Assembly: GCF_032884065.1 (NCBI RefSeq)
Contig: NC_088867.1
Location: forward strand, 45,819,453-45,883,452
Direction: 5' to 3'
Source: Artemia franciscana
Taxonomy: Eukaryota; Arthropoda; Branchiopoda; Anostraca; Artemiidae
Length of the DNA stretch: 64,000 nt
Positions 36,185 through 48,449 of the stretch are shown one piece after another (positions within the stretch are counted from its first letter, which is position 1; each line of letters starts with the position of its first letter). The notes below the pieces were generated by a model. The model saw only the letters and a program-made list of their open reading frames with translations, made no database searches and had not been told where the DNA came from. A program made the translations under genes and the position numbers.

Positions 36185-36630
36185 CCCTTTACAGTAGATA
36201 CTAGAATGCTAAAATGACATTTCCGAAAATGATAAAAAGAAAAATATAGATAAATAAAAGGTGAATATAGAATGATAAAATGACATGTCCGAAAATGATA
36301 AAAGAAAAATATAGATAAATAAAAGGTGAATATAGAATGATAGATGATTATAGATAAATAAAAGATAAAATATAGAATGCTAAAATGACATGTCCGAAAA
36401 TGATAAAAGAAAAATATAGATAAATAAAAGGTGAATATAGAATGCTAAAATGACATTTCCGAAAATGATAAAAAGAAAAATATAGATAAATAAAAGGTGA
36501 ATATAGAATGATAGATGATTATAGATAAATAAAAGATAAATATAGAATGCTAAAATGACATGTCTGAGAATGATAAGAGACAAATATAGATAAATAAAAG
36601 ATAAATATAGAATGATAAAATGACTCGTGT
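36185..36630. repeat. Minisatellite, 60-80 bp units
   Basis: Repeated blocks of AATATAGATAAATAAAAGGTG, AATATAGAATGATAAAATGAC and ATGTCCGAAAATGATAAAAG, with about six irregular units. The minus strand is open and reads as Tyr/Leu/Ile/Phe-rich repeats purely because of the unit composition. Confidence 0.88.
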
Positions 36631-38055
36631 CTGAGTTAGAGTCCAAACTCGAAAGCAAAAAAAAAATGCCTTGGTTTCAGAACAGGATACAATAACCATA
36701 TCATGGGTCAACAGTCTATGAATCTTATTCCAAAAGTCAGTCAAACAATTCTGAGTCTTACTTCAGGACTTAGTTCAGGGTCTGAATGCTGCTTAAATAA
36801 TATTAATAGAAATACAATACATAGAAAATATTAGGAAATAAGGGGAAAATAAACACTAAATAGGAAATTGTACCGTTAATGAACAATATAAGCTGACGAT
36901 GCAGAACTCAGTAATTTTTTAAAGTGTAGCCATGAATGATAAACAGCAAATCTACAGCGAAAACTGATGGAAGTGACAATAGTATGGAATATGCGTGAAT
37001 TAGGTCAATGTCCCTGTTTTACGCAACCCACTTTATGCTAATCACGATGGAGGAAAAAATTAAAACGAATTTAAGTAAAAACTGTTGAAAATGTTTACCT
37101 TTAATGAAATTAAACTCACCATTTAAGGAAAAATTATTTCCTTAATTATTTAATAAGTAATTAAAACACGATAGAAACTTGATCTTGAATTAAGTTGATG
37201 GAAATTTTAAAAGAAAATCATGAAAGAAAGGTGTTTCTTTTTAGAGAAAAGTTATCTTTAAGAACATTATCATAGAAAAATAATCGACTTGAGTCTCTCC
37301 ATGCGAATACAGGCTATCATAGATTTACCAGTTTAGCGCAAAGATGTGACTACAAGGTGTCACTATGACTGTCATTTTTTAATGAAGAATTAAAAAAAAA
37401 TTACAACCATAAAAATGTAACATTTTTTTAATGAATTATTGTACCAGCTCTCAAGGAAGATCATTTTAAGTAGAATTAAGGCTATCCCAAGATGAATTGG
37501 AATGTTTGAATAAATGTACATAATACTATATGATATAGTCATGTCGCGATGGCCCATTATTTATTCAAGGGGCAATGATTGATCATATTGAGACACTGAT
37601 TATTTTATTACTTACCCTAATTAATGTGATTGGGAAACTGAAGAAATAAATTTATGTTGAATTTCTTTAAAGCATGATAGAAGTAAATAATGATAAAACA
37701 AATTGTAGTCCAAAAATAATTTAATTTTTGTCTTTTATGTAGCTGTGGTTTCATCTCTTTCAAAAGAGAAATAGGCTTTTAAATTCACTGCACCAATTTG
37801 ATTAGCAAAAGAAACGGCAGAAAAAATTTCAGAAGTATACAAAAACATTAGCTCATTTTAAGTAAAAATGGCGAAAACTTAATAATTAAACCATTAAAAT
37901 ATGTACAATATATAACACACTTAATCAACCTGAAACACGACCAGGAATCAAAAACAATAAAAAATAAACAGATTGACTTTGAACTTCGAATTAAGCTTAA
38001 GAATGTAGTGAAGCTCTGTGTCGTAGATCATTCACACCGCTTGCTGAAAAATATA
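36631..38055. other. Gene-free AT-rich stretch
   Basis: AT-rich sequence without recognisable exons, RNA genes or transposon termini. Confidence 0.4.
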
Positions 38056-39190
38056 AAAAAAAACATCAATGAATTTAACATGAAAGGATAATGCCATGCA
38101 AGATAAAAAATTCACATCGATTGCTGGTGAAAAAATATTAAGTAGAGAAATGACATGAAAGAAAAAAGTTAAAAGTGAGCAAAGGCGAAAAATTAAGGAC
38201 TTCCCTTTATATAAAGTTTGTCAAGAATAGACACTCCAATATACTATACATAAAGACTAAATTGAAAAAAATGAACGTAGAGAAATAACCTGAACGAAAA
38301 AAGTGGAAAGTGGACGAAAAAGAAACGAAACATCAATGAATTTAACATGAAAGGATAATGCCATGCAAGATAAAAAATTCACATCGATTGCTGGTGAAAA
38401 AAATTAAGTAGAGAAATGACTTGAAAAAAAAAAGTGAAAAGTGAGCAAAGGCGAAAAATTAATGACTTCCCTTTATATAAAGTTTGTCAAGAATATACAC
38501 TCCAATATACTATACATAAAGACTAAATTGAAAAAAATGAACGTAGAGAAATAACCTGAACGAAAAAAGTGGAAAGTGGACGAAAAAGAAACGAAACATC
38601 AATGAATTTAACATGAAAGGGTAATGCCATGTAAGATAAAAAATTCACATCGATTGCTGGTGAAAAAATATTAAGTAGAGAAATGACATGAAAGAAAAAA
38701 GTGAAAAGTGAGCAAAGGCGAAAAATTAAGGACTTCCCTTTATATAAAGTTTGTCAAGAATATACACTCCAATATACTATACATAAGGACTAAATTGAAA
38801 AAAATGAACGTACAGAAATAACCTGAACGAAAAAAGTAGAAAGTGAGCCAAGGCGAAAAATTAAGGACTTCCCTTTATATACAGAGTTTGTCAGGAATAG
38901 AGACTCTAATATACTATACATAAAGACCAAACTGGAAAAAATGAATGTAGAAAAATAACATGAAAGAAAAAAGTGAAAAGTGAGCAAAGGTGAAAAATTA
39001 AGGACTTCCTTTTATATAAAGAGTTTGTCAAGAATAGACACTCTCCAATATACTATAGATAAAGACCATTGTGAAAAAAAAAGAATATAGAGAAATAATA
39101 TGAAAGAAAAAAGTGAGCAAAGGCGAGAAATTCAGGACTTGTCTTTATATAGAGTTTGTGAAGAATAGACACTCTCCAATATAATGTATA
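38056..39190. repeat. Satellite array, ~266-bp units then shorter derivatives
   Basis: The phrase AAACATCAATGAATTTAACA starts units near 38062, 38328 and 38595, a period of about 266 bp. Each unit continues through TTCACATCGATTGCTGG, GAGCAAAGGCGAAAAATTAA, GACTTCCCTTTATATAAAG and CACTCCAATATACTATACAT. From about 38830 only the second half of the unit is repeated (period about 150 bp), with rising divergence to 39190. Confidence 0.88.
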
Positions 39191-40430
39191 TAATGGACAA
39201 ACTATGTGCGTCAGATTTGAGATTGTTTTAATAGACCTAAGCTACAAAACTTGACCTGAAACGACGGCACGAGAAAGAGTGAAAGGCGGCTTAAAAAAAA
39301 GAAAAAATACAGGAGTAATGTAGTGACCAAGCTGGAAGTAAAGATAAAACGTAAAACATGAGAAATCACTACACAAAAAAAAGATAATTCTTAAACTTGA
39401 ATGCTCTAGTTTGTCTACTTTTCAGTAAATAACCCTCAATATTTGATTGATTTTTAACTGATACATAAAACGATTTTCAGTTGATGGCAAGCAAAATATA
39501 AATTTTGTGAACTTTTTTTTCTAAGAAAATGGATCAAATACGAACCTAGATTACGAAAATTTTGTTTTTTTCCCCAATTATGAGCCCTTGCCTGTGGGTT
39601 CTGAAAGGATTCGAATTCTACCTCAGCAGTTAACTTTAATTCACCACTAAACAAAATATCTTCATTGGGGTGGGGGCAAACACTAATTTCAATTTTGTTT
39701 TGGATGAAATTTAAAAAGTAGCTTATCCAACCGGCAAAACTGTGACTAAAATCAATAAAAGTTCCCTGTTTTATGTACTGACAAAAATCTACCCTGGGTA
39801 TTTTCTTTTAGAAAGTTCCGAAATTTACTTTCGCTAAGAGATACCAGCCCAAATTGACTCAGCGACGTCGCTCGGCCGTTAGCACTCTAAAAACGTCTAA
39901 CTGCCAATGGGGAATAGAGGGGTCCTTCTACAATTCAGCCACCATAACTTAACATAATCATTTTAACCTTCAAAATTTGCAAGAAATAGATTTGCAAGAA
40001 ATAGATTTGAAAGATCCGACCAAAAAGAAGAATCTAGAAAGTCTAGAAAACGGTTCCTTGCACATTTATTTGCGACTATTTCTATTCAAACCTGTCAAAG
40101 GTTAATACTGCTGATAGTGGAGATTATATTGTTCTTAAACTAGGGCAGTGTGGTATTAGGTCAAATGCGACGTTGTATATCAAAAAGGGCAACTTAATAC
40201 GACAAAAAACAGCATACCGTTTTTTTCCTACATATAATTATGTAGACTTGATTATCGATGTTCTCAATTACAAAACATCGAGGTACAAAGTGTTTTATTC
40301 AAAATTGGCCTTAACGCCATTCGTCAATTTTCTTTGCACTTGTCAGCAACAAAAGGAAATAAAAAAGGAAACTAGAATAAAAATTAACATAATTAAATGT
40401 AATTTCTACATGATTCTTTGACAATTTTTA
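39191..40430. other. Gene-free stretch
   Basis: AT-rich sequence; the only duplicated phrase is AAGAAATAGATTTG at about 39980. No gene recognised. Confidence 0.4.
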
Positions 40431-40433
40431 GCT

Positions 40434-40797
40434 ACAGACACATACAACAACACACACATACGACTACACACACACACACGACTACACACACATACGACTA
40501 TGAACAGATGCGACTACACACACATACAACTACACACACATACAACTACACACACATACCACTACACACACATACGACTACACACAATAACGACTACACA
40601 CACATACGACCACACACACATACGACTACACACACATACGACTACACACACATACGACTACACACACATATGAATACACACACATACGACTACAAACACA
40701 TACGACTGACACACATACAACTACACACACATACGACTACACACACATACGACTACACACACATACGACTAAACACACCTGCGACTACACAAACATC
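40434..40797 (+). repeat. Minisatellite, 16-bp unit
   Basis: More than 20 imperfect units of ACACACATACGACTAC. The plus strand stays open for 128 codons as a Thr/His/Tyr repeat, which I treat as a by-product since 16 is not a multiple of three and variants keep shifting phase. Confidence 0.92.
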
Positions 40798-41631
40798 ACT
40801 ATAACTTTAGTAAAACTGAGCTATTTATTATGCGTGTTAATGTGTTATGCATTACGAGTATCTTAGTGTTATGCATTATCGAGCTATTTAATATATATTA
40901 ATGAGCTACTGTGAGTATTGTGAGCTACTTATTGTCGTCCTTTTCGTCAGAAGTGTGATTTTGTAGTTTAGTTTTCTTCTCATTTATTTCCTATACTCAT
41001 TTGTGTACATTCATCTATGTAATAGAAGACATAAATAAATTATTATTATTATCATTATAATACTCCATTTTTAATTACCAACTTGGGTGAAAATGATAGA
41101 AGACTTGAGAGCCATGGCTAATTAGCGTAAAGCCAAGACAGATAGTGTCTGTGAGAAGCAAATCTGGCATAACTTTTCAGAATTGTATAAAAAATTACCA
41201 CATCTTGATGATAGTATAGCATCCATCCTAGGGCAGAACTAAGGCAGAACCATACTAGGGCATACAATAAGGTCAGGGGCGTAGTTGCGGCATTTTGATG
41301 GGCGGGGCAAAAGGGTCTACATCCGGAGAGTCAAGGGGCACGGGTTATATGATATTTTTTCTCCAAATTATTAGTGGGAAAGTGACCCCCCCAAACGACG
41401 CATCTGAGTGAGGGTAATTTAAATAGTCATTCAGTCCTGAAAGTTATTTGAAGGGAAATGTAGATAAGAAAATAATTCGATGATTTTTTACCCGTTGTGG
41501 CTATATCAAATTTTGAGCTATAAAAAGACAGCAAAATCTGGTCAATTTTCCTGTAAGATTGAATAAAAAGTGCAAACCAATAAAAAAGGTGGAAATCACC
41601 GATACATACTTTGGGTACGAATAAATTCATG

Positions 41632-41668
<37 letters not shown>

Positions 41669-41676
41669 GAATAATG
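40798..41676. other. Gene-free stretch 3' of the RNA-binding-protein gene
   Basis: Contains half of an inverted-repeat element at 41110-41150 (GCCAAGACAGATAGTGTCTG), related to the MITE at 50.4 kb, and a poly-A run at 41637-41666. If exon 41677-41990 is terminal this region holds its 3' UTR on the minus strand. Confidence 0.4.
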
Positions 41677-41990
41677 TCAATACTCTACTACCCTACCTTG
41701 AAGATAATTTTTTCCCACGGCGTGTTGGAACACTCCAATATCCTGGTAGTGTGGCACTGCAAGAGGTGCCATTGATTGAGGACCTATCTGCTGCTGGGCC
41801 ATGTGACCTGTATTTGAAATCCATGGGGTGGCATATGCGTCGTAGTTGAACTGTTGTAAAGGGGTTAAAGGGTTATATTCACATGCAAAGGTTTTAGCAG
41901 GGTTGATACTAGGGTAGCTAGGGTAACTAAATGGGGGACGGGCATAAGGATCGGTTAAATTAGGATAATAATAAGGCAAAACAGCGCCAC
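41677..41990 (-). CDS. A1CF/RBM46/RBM47-type protein, 3'-most exon found
   Basis: Minus strand: acceptor AATATTTTAG, two bases completing a codon, then GAVLPYYYPNLTDPYARPPF, SYPSYPSINPAKTFACEYNP, and on to QQQIGPQSMAPLAVPHYQDI and KNYLQGRVVEY before TGA. It is Tyr/Pro/Gln-rich and low in charge, like the disordered tails of this RNA-binding family. The 2-base start fits a phase-1 donor in the 45.4-kb exon. A consensus donor (CAAG|GTAGGG) overlaps the codons for Gln-Gly eleven nucleotides or so before the stop, so the exon may instead splice onward past 41690. Homology of the tail is weak; linkage rests on strand, phase and composition. Confidence 0.65.
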
Positions 41991-44804
41991 CTAAAATATT
42001 GAAACAAAGGAATGTTAAATCTTTTGATTAGGTATATCCATTATTTCAATTCGATTGAAAAAACCTCGTCGGCCATTGTAATAAAAATACATTTTAAAAA
42101 ATCCAACGATATTTCCACAAGCTCTTATTAGCCGCCAGAAATAACAGTGACTTTCAATAAGGAGTTAAAAATTAAAAAAAAGCAGAAGATTTGTATAATG
42201 ATATGTACAATTATGCTAAAAAGAATATATGCATTTAACAAAACTTCTAAAAAAAAAGTATTACGAAGAGGAAATAAGGAATAATCCGGGGACAAATACA
42301 GAATTAATGTTTGGGAGGGAGGAGGACACTGAAAAAAATATGGCTTCTCTATCAGTTTTTTTTTGCACATCAACCCTGTAATTAGTACTCATTTTTGATC
42401 CTCTGGAGGAATACCCCTAAAAACTACCCCTTGAATCCACTCTTAGAATAATCCACTTATTTTCTGGTAGGTTTGAGTAGAATTTCAATCTTACACGTAG
42501 TTATTATTTTCTTATCAAAAATACTGGCTAAAAAAAGCAATAAGTAGGATGCTCCATTCCCCAAAACCAAAGAGGAAGAATTTGTTCCAGAACTCAATTA
42601 TCGTTAATAATTAACAATTAGCTTCAGCACAAAATGGCAGCCTCAGCACAAAATGCAGAAATACTTGTGCAATTATTTAGTTACAGCAACAAATATATTT
42701 ATAATACAAATTAATTAATGTATCGTTTTGCGTTATGATAATTATACTAGCAGTAATTTCTTTATAATAATTTTTAGTTAATACAAATAAGCAAATATAT
42801 AACGATAGAAGATTTTTTTAACCCTAAAACAAATGCATTTAACATATCATATGATACATAAATTAAATACCTAAATTAATTAATAAATTACATAAATTAA
42901 TGTACATAACTCAATGTACATAATTACATACATAAATTAATTAATACATTAATAAATTAATTAATTTAATACGTAAATTAAATTCCACTGAATTATTTTC
43001 TTACACGTAATCACGTACACAGACTAGGGGCGGAGTACAGAATTAATATTTTTTATAGGGGGAAGGGGGTACCAACAAAACTTGAGCTCCTCCTTAGTAT
43101 TTTTACTCCTTTAATCTGTGCAATTTTTACCCTCCTGGGTAAGGGGGAGGGGGTACATACCCCCTGACACCACCATCTGGATCTTTCCATGACAGGCATA
43201 GTCACTGATGTAACAGTCTTTTTGCGACCATTTTTGCTATTTTTCTTCATCGTCTTTTTGTTGTTTATTTCCAGTCCTTTGTTCTTATTGTTTTACTACT
43301 CTGATATTTTTAATTTTTAATGGTGCATAAGAATGAATTTAATTATGTAATTGTTCTTTCTAGTATAGTTGCATGCATATAGGCTTGTCTGAGCCTAGTA
43401 AGGTACAAATTTTATCACAGGCGCTTTTGTTATCATTTGTTGATATTGAAACTTATTAAAAGATAAAACAAATTATTAGTAATAATAAAGGTTATAATGT
43501 AATTAATATAAATCAGTTATTAATCGATGTAAAACAATTACAACAATCATAAAGAAAACACTCAAAGCTTTCCAAACCAGCAAGAGAATATAGAATATAA
43601 GAATATAAAAAATAGATAGACTAGCATTATTAGCGCTATTCACTTTATTCTTATTATTACAAAAAACATCAAAGCACACGACTAAATAATATGGCCTCAT
43701 TTTAGTATATAACCCTGCTTCTACCGTCCCAAATATTTTTCTTTCCTATTCTCTCATGGAATCAGACTGTTACATAAGTTAAGCAAAAAAAATAAAAAAT
43801 AAAAAATAAAAAAAAATAAAAAAAAACGAGAACTATGAGCTAGGCAGGACATCTGAAAGATCTCTGTTAAAAGAGACATAAGACATCATTAAAATTCCAA
43901 AACAACTATTAAAATTCAACATAAAACTGTAATATACAAAGGAGTTTGGCAAAATTAGCTAAACTTCTTTTTTTTTTCGCGTTTCAAATCATCAATAATT
44001 TCCTCCGATAGCGTATCGAAATGTCAGAGAATTTCAAAACAATTGTTCTATAAATATTTTATTGACTCGTGGAACCATGATTGTTTCATGGTTAAGATTC
44101 TATAGTGGTTTCAGTTAGTAACAGCTTTTTCTATAAATTAGTAAAACTGTTACTAATTTTTACATTATTTTTTTGAGGAGGGCAAACACATACTTATAGT
44201 AAGTAAAATTAAGGTAGGTAGTCTCTAAAAGCTGAATGGAAGTATTTTGGGTCTCCACACAGTAGGAAACTAAAAACGCGTCTCAATTTGGCAGATACTG
44301 CAAATCTGCCAGAACATCAACTTCAATCCTACAAAGTTAATGGTCTCCAATCCGTGAACTACCCAGACATTAGCGGTTCTGGGCCTCATAAAATGGGGGA
44401 GAGAGCAAGGTACACCTAGGTATACTAAGGCATTAAAAATAATAATAAAAAATGACGTCATATACCAGAAAACTAGGATGGGGCAGTTCCCCCCCCACCT
44501 AGGCCTAGAAGCGCCAATATGCCAAGACGGAACAAGTGTCCATTGAAATTTGCAAATTCGCTATGCAGATTTGCAAAATCTGTTAAATTGAGCTGCGCAT
44601 TTAAGCAATGAAAGTTGTTTTCCGGTACATACCTAAAAGATTTTACTCTATACTTTTCCGATACCCAAAGAGCGTAATCGTAACCTCAGTAGCTCATGCT
44701 TTTTGCTGATGCTGATGAAAAATAGCGTGAAATTAAGTAACGAAGATTGAACTTGCAAGATAGACTATTTTAGCGTCATTATTTTAGTAGCGCTTATTTT
44801 AAAC
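41991..44804. other. Intron of the RNA-binding-protein gene, gene-free
   Basis: AT-rich intron with a run of ATTAATTAATA-like sequence at 42840-42980, (A)nT runs at 43785-43825 and a G-rich patch at 43060-43160. No exon or transposon with clear ends recognised. Confidence 0.4.
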
Positions 44805-44945
44805 TACTACTGCTACTAACAACTCACTGCAGTACCAAGCCGCCTAACCCAAGACAGCCACGGGCGCTCTGTTCAAAGCTTTCCTCTTTATACCCTCCCA
44901 AGAAGTTCTCATTTCCCTAAAACCCTTATAATGATCTATATTTGT
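44805..44945 (-). mobile_element. RTE-like LINE 3' tail, short copy
   Basis: ACTACTACTGCTACTAACAACTCACTGCAG-type text continues into CCAAGCCGCCT and TACCCTCCCA, the reverse complement of the family tail seen at 2.1, 4.9, 49.4 and 63.2 kb. About 140 bp survive. Confidence 0.7.
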
Positions 44946-45427
44946 CAACATTCTCCCTGCTTACCCTGAGGAATCTTTCCAGTCCCCTAATAGCATCCCA
45001 GCAATACTCCCAAACATACATTTCAGCCCCTTTTCATTCGACTTTACTCATATGTATGTTACCTCACAAATCCGTCACTGTTTCATGTTTATACATAAAA
45101 CGAAACACACTTTCATTTATGCACCCATGCATTGGGTGTGAATTTTTTTTTTACCCTCAACATATTTCTTTCTTTTCCGAAAGGTAAACAACCACTTCTT
45201 ACTTCAATGAACCAATTTAGATACTCCCTTTTTAAAGAGCTTCCGGTTCAATAACTCACGGATAGATACTGGAGAAAGTCACCCCCTTCTTCAGTGACAA
45301 AGCTTTGAAATTACTAATTTCTCAGCCCTCGTTTGATTTTAATCTTTTTTTATATGGGGGGGGGTGGACTTTCTTCTTTCCTAATCATTTCTGAAATGTA
45401 TGAGAAGCAGCCTTTAGGTCTAGGTAC
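44946..45427. other. Intron, gene-free
   Basis: Possible continuation of the LINE tail without clear similarity, plus a G-run near 45357. Nothing else recognised. Confidence 0.35.
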
Positions 45428-45566
45428 GGCGGTAAGAAAAAGTATTTTTGGTACCATTAGGAAGAGTAGCAAGTTCTTCAAAAGTACTGAGCATGGCCAA
45501 ATCCAGGGCATCATCTTTGTCAAGCGTCAATCTTGTAGCTAAAATCTCCTTATCTCCAATGGTCAC
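45428..45566 (-). CDS. A1CF/RBM46/RBM47-type protein, exon with end of dsRBD-like domain
   Basis: Minus strand: acceptor TTATTGTAG, phase 0, then VTIGDKEILATRLTLDKDDA, LDLAMLSTFEELATLPNG, TKNTFSYRR. The K|VTI join with the upstream exon and the D.DDA.DLA....FEELA.L pattern correspond to the end of the DND1/A1CF-type dsRBD-like domain (strand 3 and last helix). Three exon ends are possible: donor GTACCA after LPN+G (45455), donor GTACCT after SYR+C (45428), or read-through to a TAG at 45420-45422 giving a terminal exon. Both donors are phase 1 and fit the 41.7-kb exon, but neither has a good +3 to +6 consensus. Confidence 0.75.
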
Positions 45567-45724
45567 CTACAATAAGAAAACCAAGTGACATGGGATAAAC
45601 ACTGTGTTCCCGGAGGATATTGTATTTTAATTTGTGTAATGTATTAATGTGGTCAACTATACAAGAATAGTTTACTATTACTTTTTTATAATAGAATAGT
45701 TACTTTTTTTTACTAAAGTAAAAA

Positions 45725-45965
45725 AGGTAAAGGTAAAGGATACGGCATTAGACTTTACAGTCCGTACCGGCGGTGCTGATCTCCGTTTCTTGGTCCTTCA
45801 GCCAGGAATTGCAATGGGGGGTTGGGGACCAGCCATCCTATGCTTTTCGCACACCCTTCCTGTTTACCTTCCCCAGATTTCTCCAGGTACCCATTTAGAG
45901 CTGGGTCGACTCTGACTAAGCTTACAGAGTCACGCCACTGACCCCCGTCCCAAACTGAAGAAAAC
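45725..45965. repeat. SINE-like dispersed repeat
   Basis: GC-richer block beginning with AAAGGTAAAGGATACGGCAT and running through CAGTCCGTACCGGCGGTGCT, GATCTCCGTTTC and GAGTCACGCCACTGACCCCC. The (AAAGGT)n edge looks like a short simple-sequence tail, which would place the element in minus orientation. I recognise this as a dispersed-repeat type but cannot name the family. Confidence 0.5.
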
Positions 45966-47060
45966 TGAAGAAAAATTTGGCTCCCCTTTTTGGCATACGC
46001 TTAAGAAGGTAATTTGCTTTGAAAAGTATGTGGCATAAGTTATTGCAAATTAACTGCGAATACGGAACAGTTTATTAAATAATGCCTTAATATGTATTAT
46101 AATAGTTATTAAAATAGGAGTAATTTCAATGAGTAAAGAGTAACTTACAAAACATTTGAGTGTTAATACTTAATAATCATTATTTCTCATTAATTTAGTC
46201 ATTTCCCTCCATTTCCCCAATTTTATGATGATTATACAAAAGTTAATTCACTTAAGACGCTTGTTAGCCGTATTCAGAAAAATTAAATTGAAAAGTGCTC
46301 ACTGAGTCAATTTTTGCTCGTTCCAGCTGTTAGTTGACTCTTACTTGGAACGAACAATTCGATCTCTCATGCTCTTAACTTTTTGCCGAACCGAGAACAT
46401 GCTCAATATTAGTATCAACAAGGGCGTTTCCAGGATTTTTTTTTCGGGAGTGGGGGTATTTTTAGGAGGGTGGGGGGTTTACAATAAAACTAAACAGCCT
46501 ATCAAAAATTGTATGCATTTTTTTTACATTTTTATGAATCGGAAAATATTCCGACGGGTGGGGGAGATCGAACACCGTGAAGAACGAAGTGTCCTGTACG
46601 TAATTCTGCGAGCTAAGCTATGCCCACAGTTCAACTTACTTTCCATGATTGACCAGTCAGATCTAAGGTTGAAGGAAATAATATAGCTCTACATTTGGAC
46701 AAAATAGAAATAAAGGACAAAATAGAGCTCTACATTTGAAAGGAATGAGTTTAAACGAGAGAAAAAGTAGATGAAAATTAGTATCATATTAAAACTGATA
46801 AACTAAATTGATTGTAACAAGAAAATTTAAATCGATTTTTTTTTCTCCTTGAACTTTAACTAGTACGAGTTGTATTTTGATTATTCATTAATTCTTTGTA
46901 AAAATTCAACGGTCTGAAATTCTATAAGGGGAGACAGCTCTATAGAAAGGATGGAAGATTGAAAAAAACAGTTTTAGAATCTGTACACTAAAAGATGTGA
47001 TACATAAAAGGTGTTTAAGAGAAAGGTATTTGGGAATAAACGAGTGTTCACATAGACTTT
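45966..47060. other. Intron, gene-free
   Basis: AT-rich intron with a G-rich patch at 46440-46570. No exon recognised on either strand. Confidence 0.4.
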
Positions 47061-47318
47061 TCACATTGTTCTCTCACCATTAAAATTGTCCGCTTCTTTA
47101 GCGAGAAAAATAAGTTCAATACGGAATAAAGATCCAAGAAAGGCATTAAGATCCTCCAGAGACATTGCTGGCGGATGCTGCCGAATCAACTTTTCAGTTG
47201 CTAGGTCTTTTTTACGTGGAAAAGTAGTAAGCCTGTCACCCGACTTCGCGACAGCGTGGATTAATCCCTGGGACCCATATTGCCAAGCAGAGCATCCCTC
47301 CACTGCGCTAACATAGAG
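47061..47318 (-). repeat. tRNA-derived SINE
   Basis: Minus strand starts TGTTAGCGCAGTGGAGGGAT, with a pol III A-box match (TAGCGCAGTGGA, plus-strand 47299-47310) and about 30 nt later a B-box-like GGGATTAATCC (47258-47268). It then enters non-tRNA sequence with an 80-codon open frame. Box spacing and order fit a tRNA-related SINE head; the anticodon region does not fold well enough to call a tRNA gene. Confidence 0.6.
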
Positions 47319-47540
47319 CTTATTTTACTGTAAGTGTGTACATTTTGCGTAGCCTAATTTATTTGATTATTTGGGCTTATGGAAATTGTTGGTTTAACAA
47401 TCAGGTCATTTTTTGATAAAAGAGCGAAAAAAAAACTATTTCCACAAAGGAGCATTTCTACAAAGAGGAAAATCTGACTGCGGAACTACAATCCTTCAAA
47501 AATCTGAACTCAATGTTCATTAACTAAAATATAATATATA
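47319..47540. other. Short gene-free intron stretch
   Basis: AT-rich spacer between the SINE and the Helitron left end. Confidence 0.35.
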
Positions 47541-47721
47541 TCTATCTATATATATAAAAATAAGTTGTCTGTCTGTGGATCTGTGGATCAGGTGACGTCA
47601 TGTTTCTGTGTAGACTGACGTCATGAAATTAGTTGTCGTCATTTTTGTTATGACGATGCTTAGTATATTGTAAAACACATTAATTTGGTTAATAATATAC
47701 CATTTAAAACACCAAAATGAA

Positions 47722-47795
47722 CATGCTGGAGTAGTCACTCGGTGAGAGAGGGTGTCAGAACGGAGAATGAAGGTCCCAGGTTCAAATCCTGGTTA
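47722..47795 (+). other. tRNA-like T-arm inside the Helitron
   Basis: CCAGG-TTCAAAT-CCTGG (about 47769-47785) is a perfect 5-bp stem with a 7-nt TTC loop and a consensus B-box. Upstream AGTCACTCGGTGAGAG is weakly A-box-like. The acceptor ends do not pair, so this is at most a tRNA-Leu/Ser-like relic. Confidence 0.45.
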
Positions 47796-48420
47796 GGCTA
47801 AAAAAGGTAAAAAACTAAAAACTAAAAAAAAAACTGAAAAAACTAAAAAAAGGCAAAAACTACAAAAAAAACTAAAAACTAATAAAAAAAATAAAAAAGC
47901 CAAAAAACTAAAAAAACTAAAAAAACTAAAAAAAGGAAAAAAACTTAAAAACTAAAAACTAAAAAAAAACTAAGAAAAAGGAAAAAACTGAAAAATAGAA
48001 GAGAAAAAGAAAACTAATAAAATTAAGAATAAAAATAAAAAAAAATAAAAAAGATAAAAACTAAAAAAAAAGTAAAAAGAAAAAACGAAAAAAAACTAAA
48101 AAAGCTAAAAAAAAGGTAAAAACCAATTAAAAACTAAAAAGAAAAAAAGGTAAAAAACTAAAAAAAAATTTCATCTAAAAAACTAAAAAAGGTAAAACCT
48201 AAAAGAACTAAAAAAGAAAAAAAAACTAAAAAAAGGAAAAAAACTGAAAAATAAAGGAGAAAAAGAAAACTAAAAAATATAAATAAAAATAAAAAAACTA
48301 AAAAGATAAAAACTTCAAAAAAAAACTAAAAAGAAAAAAGAAAAAAACTAAAAAACCTAAAAAAAGGTCAAAACCAATAAAAAAAAACTAAAAGGAAAAA
48401 AAGGGAAAAAATTAAAAATT
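47796..48420 (+). repeat. A-rich (CTAAAAA)-type low-complexity tract
   Basis: Over 600 nt made of AAAACTAAAAA, AAAAAAGGTAAAA and related variants. Larger sub-blocks repeat: AAACTGAAAAATA...GAGAAAAAGAAAACTAA appears at about 47980 and 48245, so the tract grew by duplication of longer pieces. Confidence 0.85.
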
Positions 48421-48449
48421 TATTTCATCATATACCAATTCAAAAACGA

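Noticed and set aside
36380..36744. Leu/Tyr/Phe-rich minus-strand frames that look like membrane proteins
   Set aside because: By-product of the AATATAGATAAATAAA minisatellite.
40434..40797. CRISPR-like regular spacing
   Set aside because: Units are continuous with no unique spacers; an animal minisatellite.
40418..40804. 128-codon Thr/His/Tyr-rich frame
   Set aside because: Entirely the 16-bp minisatellite; no start context or conserved ends.
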